Of a stretch of DNA of 6,570 nt, positions 1 to 5,464 are shown in pieces; the stretch's first letter is position 1; each line of letters opens with the position of its first letter. This stretch comes from Verrucomicrobiota bacterium (GTDB lineage Bacteria; Verrucomicrobiota; Verrucomicrobiia; Methylacidiphilales; Verrucolacustridaceae). A program made the position numbers and the translations under genes. Location: the NCBI GenBank assembly GCA_010024525.1, contig RGGS01000072.1, positions 1 through 6,570 of the forward strand, in the 5' to 3' direction. The notes beneath the pieces were generated by a model. That model worked only from the letters and a program-made list of their open reading frames with translations, searched no databases and was not told the DNA's origin.

Positions 1-37
1 CATCAGACTAAAAAGCTCAGCCAAACTTCATCCAAAT

Positions 38-1297
38 CTATTTCAGAAACAACATCCCGACGCCAATCAACGCCGTCACTCCCAACACCGGCAACACCGT
101 CAACCTGAGCACTCGGCTTCCATAAACCGCCGCAATCGCGGATTTTAAAAGGGTGTTGGCCAAAGTGGCGATCAGGATTCCCTTGATTGCTAGATCCATC
201 ATTCCCGGATCTTTGGCCAGTTTGCTGAGCGAGAGTGAGATGGCATCCAGGTCCACCAGTCCGGAAAAGCCGCTGACCGCAGATAGTCCCGTCTCGCCAA
301 AGCGGTCGCTGGCCAACTTCACCAAATAAACAATCAGCGCATAAAATAAAGCGAACTGGATCGCATCTCGCAGACTCAAGGGGTTCCGATAGTGGGCGAC
401 CTGCCCTTTCGGATGTCCCTTTCCGTGATGCCAGACGCGCCACAAACAGAAAGCCGTCCCTGGAATACTCATCCAACCAAAAGGCACCACGAGTTGCATG
501 AAGATGGCGGGATCCACCACCGTGGCCAGAAAAGCGACCCGCCACAGCATCACGGAACAGGCCAGTACCACCGCCAAGGAGCAGTCTCCCGCGAGGATCG
601 GCTCTTTTTTACTTTCCCGGCTCATGGCCAGAGTGGTGGCCGTGCTGGAGGCCACGCCCCCAAGAACTCCCGTTAAGGCCATGCCCAGTCTCTGTCCCAA
701 TAGACGCACCGCAACATACCCCCCGAAAGAGGCGCCGGAAACCAACACCACCATCATCCAGATTGCGTGGGGATTGAAACACCCATAAGGACCCCAAGGC
801 TCGTTGGGAACAAGAGGGAGAATAACGCCGGAGACCGCAGCAAACTGGAGCCCCATCCGGACGTCTTCTTTACTGAACTTGTGCAACGCTTGGTGAACGT
901 AGGGCTTCATCGCCAGAAGAATCACCATGGTCAGGGTCAGCACCAGGGCCGCGCGGTCCTGACGCCAAGCCACCAATCCCCCGATCAGGTAGGTCAGAAG
1001 CCCGACCACCCCTGTGGTGTAACCGGGATCGGTGCTTACACGGTTTTTAAAAAAAAGGAAAATTGTCATCCAGGCGGCCATGGCCATAAACCCCGCCAGA
1101 AAGAAGAGCGGGTGAACGGTCTGGGTGAAGTAGCCGCAGAGAGTTCCTAACAAGGCCCAAAAAGTGAACGTGCGCAATCCGGCCAAAACATGTTTGCCTG
1201 GATGCCAGGTCTCCTTTTCCCATTGCCTTTCCAGTCCGATCAACGCCCCCAGACATAAGCTGACCAAAAGAGCCTTAAGGAGTTCGTAGGTGATCAC
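38..1297 (-). CDS. MgtC/SapB family membrane protein with C-terminal DUF4010 domain
   Basis: This is a 419-residue polytopic inner-membrane protein. The N-terminal part (about residues 1-135) looks like an MgtC/SapB domain: GALIGLERQ at 17-25, the conserved glycine/arginine segment AGLRTFTF at 39-46, and several hydrophobic helices. The second half (about 150-415) matches DUF4010, with LPLVPNEPWGPYG at 160-172 and LGGVASSTATTLAMSR at 212-227, followed by more membrane segments to the C-terminus. The two-domain order and the length of a little over 400 residues are usual for this family. Its biochemical role is not settled; MgtC relatives are linked to magnesium limitation and membrane-energy control, and transport is only inferred here. 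The start is GTG at 1297, chosen because it places the first helix correctly; I see no good Shine-Dalgarno upstream. It stands alone, separated by 163 bases from the next minus-strand gene. Confidence 0.9.
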   Translation of the reverse strand: MITYELLKALLVSLCLGALIGLERQWEKETWHPGKHVLAGLRTFTFWALLGTLCGYFTQTVHPLFFLAGFMAMAAWMTIFLFFKNRVSTDPGYTTGVVGLLTYLIGGLVAWRQDRAALVLTLTMVILLAMKPYVHQALHKFSKEDVRMGLQFAAVSGVILPLVPNEPWGPYGCFNPHAIWMMVVLVSGASFGGYVAVRLLGQRLGMALTGVLGGVASSTATTLAMSRESKKEPILAGDCSLAVVLACSVMLWRVAFLATVVDPAIFMQLVVPFGWMSIPGTAFCLWRVWHHGKGHPKGQVAHYRNPLSLRDAIQFALFYALIVYLVKLASDRFGETGLSAVSGFSGLVDLDAISLSLSKLAKDPGMMDLAIKGILIATLANTLLKSAIAAVYGSRVLRLTVLPVLGVTALIGVGMLFLK

Positions 1298-1338
1298 ATC
1301 CCAAGTTTAAGGTCGAAGCACTTAAATATCCAAACTTT

Positions 1339-1367
1339 GGTGGGGCGTGCCCGATGTGTGTGCTTGG
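1339..1367 (+). repeat. Decayed solo REP-like palindrome
   Basis: This 29-base stretch matches the left REP arm at 5014-5042 at 22 of 29 positions in the same orientation. The match includes the first nine bases, GGTGGGGCG, and the central CGATG. Most differences are C in the intact arm and T here, as expected for decay of a GC-rich palindrome. The stem is still recognisable as GGCGTGCCC, loop GAT, GTGTGTGCT, with eight of nine pairs possible if G-T wobbles are allowed. No partner arm is visible nearby. It lies in the gap upstream of the MgtC-family gene. Confidence 0.6.
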
Positions 1368-1417
1368 ATAATCCTCTATCGCTTAAGTCGGTTGGATCAT
1401 GCAGTATCCACAAATCA

Positions 1418-1442
1418 ACCTGGCACAGAATCAGTGCCAAGT
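1418..1442 (-). terminator. Possible hairpin terminator after the small basic ORF
   Basis: Read on the minus strand, ACTTGGCAC and GTGCCAGGT form a nine-pair stem with one G-U wobble around the seven-base loop TGATTCT. The stem begins 18 bases past the TAA stop of the ORF ending at 1461. The sequence after it (TGATTTGTGG) is only modestly T-rich, so this may be a weak terminator or a 3'-end stabilising hairpin. The stem is seen in the sequence; the function is inferred. Confidence 0.45.
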
Positions 1443-1460
1443 GTGGCTTGGGAGGCATCC

Positions 1461-1643
1461 TTATCTTGATTTAGCCCTGTAGGAGACAGCCGACGCCTTG
1501 GAGCGGGCCATCGCCCGGGCGGTCCTCCCTTGATTGCGAACTTTGCTGTTTTTCGTTTTCCCCCGGGTAAGTCCACGAGCCTTACGGGAGGTGTGAACCC
1601 TAGCACGTGAACCCATTTGCTTCTGATGTTTGCCTTTAGCCAT
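1461..1643 (-). CDS. Small highly basic protein of unknown function
   Basis: The ORF encodes 60 residues from ATG at 1643, beginning MAKGKHQKQMGSRARVHTSR. By my count it has 11 Arg and 9 Lys (one third of all residues) and no Asp or Glu. It lacks a hydrophobic segment and is rich in Ser, Thr, Ala and Gly, so it is probably disordered. Such composition suggests binding to nucleic acid or another polyanion, but I do not recognise the family. The start lies 17 bases beyond the stop of the PAS gene on the same strand, so the two could be cotranscribed. No clear Shine-Dalgarno precedes the ATG. An in-frame TTG at 1676 would add 11 residues and overlap the PAS gene end, and is less likely. A hairpin follows the stop. 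A chance ORF remains possible; the competing reading frame across the same bases looks less protein-like. Confidence 0.5.
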   Translation of the reverse strand: MAKGKHQKQMGSRARVHTSRKARGLTRGKTKNSKVRNQGRTARAMARSKASAVSYRAKSR

Positions 1644-1660
1644 AAAATGGAGGTTCTTAC

Positions 1661-2260
1661 TTATGTGGAATGGCAATTGCGATCCAGGGAGATCGCAGAC
1701 CCACCCTGCCGTGATTTCGTGGACCCATTTTTTTGTTCCACCGATTCAGTCTTGGTTTCCCCATTATTCCCAACCTTGCGAACCAACTCCTCATAGATGG
1801 AGGCCGAAAGCTCGCCTAGTTGGTGCTGATGGGCTTCATCCGCCGTCACGTCCTTTTCGATGGAGATGTAACCTGTCAGGTGTCCCTGACTGTCGAGGAT
1901 CGGCTCAAGGTGAATGTCGACCCAATAAGGCTTTCCACCTTTGGCGTAATTGACCAACCGGGTTCGGATGGATTCACGGTTGCGGATCGCCTCATTCAGG
2001 ACTTCACGACTTTGCCTTTCCGTCATGGGGCCACCCAAAATATGACCGGGTCGGCGCCCGAGCAGCTCATCAGAATTATACCCGCACATCCGAGTGAAGG
2101 CGGAATTTACCCACACAATGAAACCACCTGGATCCGCAATCACCACCGACAGATCCGTGTACGCTGCCCAACGCTCCAGTATAACTCCCAAGGGATGCTT
2201 ATCGATATTCCCCAAGAACAGCTCGCCATTTGTGTTAGCCACATGATTTAGACGCTTCAT
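1661..2260 (-). CDS. PAS-domain sensory protein without output domain
   Basis: This 199-residue cytoplasmic protein contains one PAS/PAC module at about residues 37-142. It starts at TDLSVVIADPGGFIVWVN, continues through FTRMCGYNSDELLGRRPG and the short GGPMT segment, and ends with YWVDIHLEPILDSQGHLTGY and ISIEKDVT, the usual PAC close. The segment GRRPGHILGG sits where LOV domains carry GxNCRFLQ, but there is no cysteine, so flavin photochemistry of the LOV type is not expected. The remaining 57 residues are hydrophilic (start HQHQLGELSASIYEELVRKV, then a low-complexity tail) and contain no kinase, GGDEF, helix-turn-helix or methyl-acceptor motif. The ATG at 2260 is chosen because AAGGAG (2269-2274) lies eight bases upstream; the in-frame GTG at 2269 overlaps that ribosome binding site. 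Ligand and partner are unknown. A small basic ORF follows 17 bases downstream. Confidence 0.88.
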   Translation of the reverse strand: MKRLNHVANTNGELFLGNIDKHPLGVILERWAAYTDLSVVIADPGGFIVWVNSAFTRMCGYNSDELLGRRPGHILGGPMTERQSREVLNEAIRNRESIRTRLVNYAKGGKPYWVDIHLEPILDSQGHLTGYISIEKDVTADEAHQHQLGELSASIYEELVRKVGNNGETKTESVEQKNGSTKSRQGGSAISLDRNCHST

Positions 2261-2268
2261 GTTAAGCA

Positions 2269-2274
2269 CTCCTT
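2269..2274 (-). promoter_or_regulatory. Ribosome binding site of the PAS gene
   Basis: AAGGAG on the minus strand, eight bases before ATG 2260. It decides the start: the alternative GTG at 2269 would share its last base. It is the clearest Shine-Dalgarno in the window. Confidence 0.8.
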
Positions 2275-2276
2275 TT

Positions 2277-2633
2277 CATGCAATTTATATTTCATTAGCA
2301 CATTGTGTGCAAAACAAAATCTGCCGGGTTTTGCTAAATTTACTTTCTCGATGTATTGTTTAGGGCATGTCGTATTTGCAAGCATGCCGAATCATGTGGG
2401 AAGCTTTTGCGAAGCAACTTTTCCCAACTTCCATTGGCAAGATATGGTGGTGATTTCGAGTGCTGAGGGTTACCTGAACTCTCAAACATCAACGCCCTCT
2501 TTTCCACCATAAGGCGATCAAGCCCTCGTTCCCTATCTATTTCGGACCAGGTTACCCATCTGAACAAAATAGTGCCGATGGTGAATGTGCAGGGATTGGG
2601 CATGCGCCCCAAGATCGGTCGCTTGGAGAAAAT
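2277..2633. other. Gene-free region between the PAS gene and sbtA
   Basis: About 360 bases with no convincing gene. The left part (to about 2430) is AT-rich and holds the PAS promoter, then an inverted repeat GGCATG (2364-2369) and CATGCC (2383-2388). A further imperfect hairpin has TGGGAA (2397-2402) pairing with TTCCCA (2421-2426) and an inner GCTT/AAGC stem (2403-2415). The right part, immediately downstream of the sbtA stop, is closer to genomic composition but carries no strong terminator. Open frames of 69 and 90 codons cross it on opposite strands; neither has a ribosome binding site or a protein-like composition. Confidence 0.55.
2284..2312 (-). promoter_or_regulatory. Candidate sigma-70 promoter of the PAS gene with a palindrome in the -35 region
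   Basis: On the minus strand TTGCAC (2307-2312) and TATAAA (2284-2289) are separated by exactly 17 bases. The -10 matches the consensus at five of six positions; the -35 matches at three. Transcription would start near 2277, giving a short leader that contains the AAGGAG site. The inverted repeat GCACA-TTG-TGTGC (2298-2310) overlaps the -35 and could be an operator. The surroundings are AT-rich compared with the flanking genes. All of this is sequence inference. Confidence 0.5.
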
Positions 2634-3629
2634 TTAGCGGGCCATCGGAATCCAGTGTTCCGCCAATTTCACGTAAAGCGGAATGCCGATCAGGATATTG
2701 AACGGGAACGTCAAGCCCAGGGGCATGCCCAAATAGTAAAGCGGGGACGCTTCCGGAATGGCATGTTTCAAGACCGCAGGAACGGCAATGTAGGAGGCAC
2801 TACCCGCCAAAACCGCCAACAAGGAGGCGTTCCCTAACGAAACACCCAAATGGGAGCATAGCCAAAGTGCTGCCGTGGCATGCACCAGTGGGGCCACCAA
2901 ACCGTAAACAATCAGCAACTTGGGGACTTTCTTCAGATCCTTGAGATGGGCGGCCGTCGCCAATCCCATATCCAAAAGGAAGAATGCGAGCATGCCCTTG
3001 AAGATTTCCCCGGTGAAGGGCTGCATGACGTTGCGACCGTTCTCTCCCGAAATGTAGCCAACCGCCATACTCCCCAAGAGAAGAAATTGAGCTCCTTCGG
3101 TGAAAGATTCCTGCAAAATATACCGGAGGGAAGTCGACGAAGCGCCCTTTCTCGCGTGGCGCCCGGACTGCTTGGCCCGGATCGCATTGGCCATGACGAT
3201 GGCAAAAAGAATGGCCGGGGATTCCATTAGGGCCAGGGCCGCCAACATATGGCCCCCATAGGAAATGCCCCGGTTTTCCAGATATTGCATGGCGGTGATG
3301 AAGGTCACGGCACTGACCGACCCGTAGGTGGCGGCCACGGCGGCCGCATTCAAGTTGGAAATCCTACGGCGCAGGAACAGATAAGTCACCGCGGGGATGA
3401 TCAGGGCCAAGCCAAGCGCGAGACCGATATCCACCGCGATGGAGGCATCCAGGCCGCTTTTGGAAAGTGCAAATCCCCCTTTCAGGCCGATGGCCATCAG
3501 AAGGTACAAGGCCAGAAAACGAGCCATTTGCGTCGGAATCACCAGGTTGGAACGCAATAATCCCGCCCCGATGCCCAAGACAAAAAAGAGGATACTGGGA
3601 TCCATTAGGGCGTTGGCCGTGTTCATCAT
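2634..3629 (-). CDS. sbtA: SbtA-family sodium-dependent bicarbonate transporter
   Basis: This 331-residue membrane protein has the two-half inverted layout of SbtA. Each half has about five hydrophobic helices, joined by a short basic cytoplasmic loop (about 151-170, RAKQSGRHARKG). Family signatures are YGSVSAVTF at 102-110 in the first half and GSASYIAVPA at 276-285 in the second, the paired segments that in cyanobacterial SbtA build the bicarbonate/sodium site, plus LTFPFNILIGIP at 306-317. It should import bicarbonate with sodium across the inner membrane. It is somewhat shorter than the roughly 370-residue cyanobacterial proteins, mainly in the central loop. The start is one of two adjacent ATGs (3629 or 3626), with only a weak GGA-type ribosome site upstream. 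It lies 39 bases downstream of a coiled-coil membrane protein gene, probably in one transcript. No sbtB-like gene is adjacent. Substrate assignment rests on family membership; some relatives outside cyanobacteria are untested. Confidence 0.9.
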   Translation of the reverse strand: MMNTANALMDPSILFFVLGIGAGLLRSNLVIPTQMARFLALYLLMAIGLKGGFALSKSGLDASIAVDIGLALGLALIIPAVTYLFLRRRISNLNAAAVAATYGSVSAVTFITAMQYLENRGISYGGHMLAALALMESPAILFAIVMANAIRAKQSGRHARKGASSTSLRYILQESFTEGAQFLLLGSMAVGYISGENGRNVMQPFTGEIFKGMLAFFLLDMGLATAAHLKDLKKVPKLLIVYGLVAPLVHATAALWLCSHLGVSLGNASLLAVLAGSASYIAVPAVLKHAIPEASPLYYLGMPLGLTFPFNILIGIPLYVKLAEHWIPMAR

Positions 3630-3668
3630 ATGAGTGTGAACATTCCATCCGAAATGCCGAGAATGATT

Positions 3669-4283
3669 TCAGGTTTTCTCGGTCGGAACCGCTTCGTGGA
3701 GATCCTTAAACTTTTGGCGAATCCCCTCCAGCTCCCGAACATACCCCTCGCCGTCCCCGAAGTTCAGGAAGTTCTTGTAGCGCTTATGGGCGCACTTCAC
3801 GCAGCGAAAATGCTTGATGGGACACCAGTACTGCTCCGTCCGAGCGGCAATTTCCGCGGCATAATGGAGGATGCCGTTGGCATAGGCGCAGTACTCGCAG
3901 TTGATCTTTTCGATCAGATTCAAATAGGAGAGATGATGCCGGTCAAAGGCCAGGTAATCCGATCTTCGAACCTTGGGAATTCCGTAAAGCGGAAAGCAGA
4001 TCCATTGATAGGTCGTACAGACAAGATCCAGCAAGGCGATGGGAATCAGGCATGCATAGATGACCGGGGTGGTCAAAAGAACCAGAAACCTGGAACGAAA
4101 AAGATAACGGTAGAGCTTTTCCTTGAGCTGCCGGTGACGCAGTCGGATCTCCTTGGTGAACCGAATCTGCTTTTCGTGAAGCTTATAGCCGTACTCGGCC
4201 TCTTTCTGTTGCAGCTCCTCCAGAATCTGGGCCTCAAGTTTCTGAATTTGACCCAGAATCTGGGTCAGCCGGTCCTGTTCCAT
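3669..4283 (-). CDS. Conserved membrane-associated coiled-coil protein with CxxC motifs, unknown function
   Basis: From ATG 4283 the protein has 204 residues. Residues 1-60 are charged and heptad-like (QIQKLEAQILEELQQKEAE), so a coiled coil is likely. Residues 66-97 are hydrophobic and form one membrane hairpin or two short segments. The C-terminal half carries C129-E-Y-C132-AYANG, then ARTEQYWCPIKH (C154) and C161-V-K-C164, followed by an acidic/aromatic stretch. The CxxC pairs suggest a metal site (zinc or iron-sulphur) or a disulphide; this is inferred. I recall the CEYC-AYANG and ARTEQYWCPIKH signatures from unnamed proteins of many bacteria, without a known role. It lies just upstream of sbtA on the same strand. 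The start is uncertain: an in-frame TTG at 4316, preceded by AAGGGGA, would add 11 residues, whereas ATG 4283 lacks a clear ribosome site. Confidence 0.82.
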   Translation of the reverse strand: MEQDRLTQILGQIQKLEAQILEELQQKEAEYGYKLHEKQIRFTKEIRLRHRQLKEKLYRYLFRSRFLVLLTTPVIYACLIPIALLDLVCTTYQWICFPLYGIPKVRRSDYLAFDRHHLSYLNLIEKINCEYCAYANGILHYAAEIAARTEQYWCPIKHFRCVKCAHKRYKNFLNFGDGEGYVRELEGIRQKFKDLHEAVPTEKT

Positions 4284-4310
4284 GACTGAGACTGATCCAA
4301 GGATGCCACC

Positions 4311-4334
4311 GGTCAACGTTCATTCCCCTTGACC
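4311..4334. promoter_or_regulatory. Inverted repeat GGTCAA-N12-TTGACC between divergent genes
   Basis: Two perfect six-base arms (4311-4316 and 4329-4334) flank a 12-base spacer. Read outward on each strand, each arm is TTGACC, a five-of-six match to a sigma-70 -35 box. TTGACC ends 27 bases before ATG 4283 on the minus side and 28 bases before ATG 4363 on the plus side. No good -10 box is visible on either side, so it may equally be an operator or chance. Confidence 0.3.
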
Positions 4335-4362
4335 CCATCTCAGGCTTGTTACCCTTGCAACC

Positions 4363-5001
4363 ATGCACGTGTTTGCCGACAGGCGGGAGGCCGGAAAACT
4401 CTTGGCGCAGGCGCTCGGGGATTATCGCGGAATCAGGGATGGATTGGTTCTCGGACTTCCCCGCGGTGGGGTGGTCGTGGCCGAAGAGATCGCCCAAGCC
4501 CTACGACTCCCCTTGGACGTGATCCTTTTGCGCAAGCTTCCCTATCCCGACAACCCGGAGTTGGCCGTGGGGGCCATCGCAGAGGACGGATCCCTCTTTC
4601 TCAACCCGGAGTTCCGATCTGCTAGCGGCCGACACCCGGAATGGCTCCAGCCGATCCTTCAGGAGCAGATGGCCATCATTCACCAACGGGCCAAAATGTA
4701 CCGGTCCCACCGGCGACTTCACCCGATCCGCGGAAAAACCGTGATCCTAGTGGATGACGGGATAGCGACCGGGGCCACCATGCGGGTGGCGATTCACGCC
4801 GTTCAGGCGGTTGGGGCATCCCAAACCGTGGTGGCGGTTCCGATCGCCTCTCCTTCGACTGTCCGAGAAATGCAAAACGATGCGGATTCAGTGGTCGTGC
4901 TGGAAGCACCGCTGGAGTTTTATGCCGTTGGCCAAGCCTACGAATCCTTTCCCCAGGTTTCCGACGAGGAGGTTTGCGAGATCTTGGATCGGAATGGGTA
5001 G
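4363..5001 (+). CDS. Stand-alone phosphoribosyltransferase-fold protein (COG1926 type)
   Basis: This 212-residue soluble protein has the type I phosphoribosyltransferase fold. The PRPP-binding loop is VILVDDGIATGAT at 127-139, with the acidic pair D131-D132. The N-terminal signature is LGLPRGGVVVAEEIAQAL (30-47), followed by LDVILLRKLPYPDNPELAVGAIAEDG (51-76), typical of the predicted phosphoribosyltransferases grouped as COG1926. These proteins are not the dedicated purine or pyrimidine salvage enzymes, and their substrate is unknown. Length and domain limits are normal, with no fused hydrolase domain. The ATG at 4363 gives the expected family N-terminus (FADRREAG), but no Shine-Dalgarno precedes it. 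It is the only plus-strand gene here, divergent from the CxxC membrane protein and convergent with a small exported protein, so it is probably transcribed alone. Confidence 0.9.
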   Translation: MHVFADRREAGKLLAQALGDYRGIRDGLVLGLPRGGVVVAEEIAQALRLPLDVILLRKLPYPDNPELAVGAIAEDGSLFLNPEFRSASGRHPEWLQPILQEQMAIIHQRAKMYRSHRRLHPIRGKTVILVDDGIATGATMRVAIHAVQAVGASQTVVAVPIASPSTVREMQNDADSVVVLEAPLEFYAVGQAYESFPQVSDEEVCEILDRNG

Positions 5002-5013
5002 GTCAAAGGCTTA

Positions 5014-5100
5014 GGTGGGGCGCGCTCGATGAGCGCGCCTAGATTAACGTCATGGGCTTAGTGATTCACGACTAGGCGGCCTCATCGAGGCCGCCCCACC
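5014..5100. repeat. Paired inverted REP-like palindromes (BIME-like element)
   Basis: Two 29-base arms (5014-5042 and 5072-5100) lie as inverted repeats around a 29-base spacer. Each arm is itself a palindrome with a perfect nine-pair stem and a three-base loop: GGCGCGCTC, loop GAT, GAGCGCGCC at 5019-5039, and GGCGGCCTC, loop ATC, GAGGCCGCC at 5075-5095. Each hairpin has GGTGGG on its outer side. One arm matches the reverse complement of the other at 25 of 29 positions. The four differences are two base pairs flipped within the stems (CG to GC on one side, matched on the other), so both hairpins stay perfect. A short conserved tetranucleotide (here GTGG) beside a palindrome, occurring in inverted pairs between genes, is the known form of REP elements moved by RAYT transposases. 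It fills the gap between two convergent genes and could also block read-through in both directions; no T-run follows either stem. Confidence 0.75.
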
Positions 5101-5109
5101 ACAATTCAG

Positions 5110-5409
5110 CTAATTCACACTCTGCGTAAAACGCAAAATCCCCTTCTCGGCGTCGTAGTTGAGAATCCGGGTCTTGCCGGTCTTCTTGTGAGTCACACTG
5201 ACCATCGCTGTGTTCCCACTTTGATTTACTGCGGAGACCGCTTCCTCGTCGCGGGCCACGGTCGAAGTCCAACGGGTCATCCCATTCGTGCCAACTCCAG
5301 CGATCCGATGTTCATCCTTTTTCACCACAATGGTTGGCCCCTTTTCAGCGGCATGAACGACTGGCGCTAAGACAGCTAGCAGGATTCCAAAGATTGCCAG
5401 TTTCTTCAT
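5110..5409 (-). CDS. Small exported protein of unknown function
   Basis: The 99-residue product begins with a classical Sec signal peptide: MKK, a hydrophobic core at 4-18 (LAIFGILLAVLAPVV), and VHA-AE as a likely cleavage site after residue 20. The mature part of about 79 residues is hydrophilic, without cysteine, and contains beta-prone segments such as PTIVVKKDEHRIAGVG, NTAMVSVTHKKTGKTRILNY and GILRFTQSVN. This suggests a small beta-rich periplasmic or secreted protein. No lipobox is present. I do not recognise the family. ATG 5409 is chosen because it opens the signal peptide; the upstream GAAAAGA is only a weak ribosome site. It lies 55 bases downstream of nuoH on the same strand and may be read through from it, but its function need not be related. 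Its end faces the REP pair. Confidence 0.75.
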   Translation of the reverse strand: MKKLAIFGILLAVLAPVVHAAEKGPTIVVKKDEHRIAGVGTNGMTRWTSTVARDEEAVSAVNQSGNTAMVSVTHKKTGKTRILNYDAEKGILRFTQSVN

Positions 5410-5464
5410 CTTAATCTTTTCACTTCATCCTGCCGAACCGCCTTAAATCCGATATCCCAAATCC

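Noticed and set aside
13..28. AAGTT/AGCTT stem followed by TTT on the minus strand, just after the stop at 38
   Set aside because: Only five pairs including one wobble and a short T-run; too weak to call as a terminator.
1415..1606. An alternative 63-codon minus-strand frame overlapping the small basic ORF
   Set aside because: It runs through the hairpin at 1418-1442, and its product looks like a frame-shifted reading of the basic ORF.
1661..2260. The PAS protein as a LOV blue-light receptor
   Set aside because: The photoactive cysteine of the GxNCRFLQ motif is missing; the segment reads GRRPGHILGG.
2303..2512. A 69-codon plus-strand open frame in the same gap
   Set aside because: It starts inside the candidate PAS promoter, has no ribosome site, and its product shows no recognisable domain.
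2340..2612. A 90-codon minus-strand open frame in the gap beyond sbtA, considered as a possible sbtB-like or other small gene
   Set aside because: No ribosome binding site, no PII-like motif, and an irregular composition; the upstream half of the gap is AT-rich with hairpins rather than codon-like.
4329..4357. TTGACC as the -35 of a complete sigma-70 promoter for the phosphoribosyltransferase gene
   Set aside because: At 17-base spacing the -10 position reads CCCTTG, which does not resemble TATAAT; kept only as an inverted-repeat observation.
5014..5100. A CRISPR-like array or a phage attachment site
   Set aside because: Only two copies in inverted orientation, each self-complementary, with no regular spacers and no cas or integrase gene nearby.
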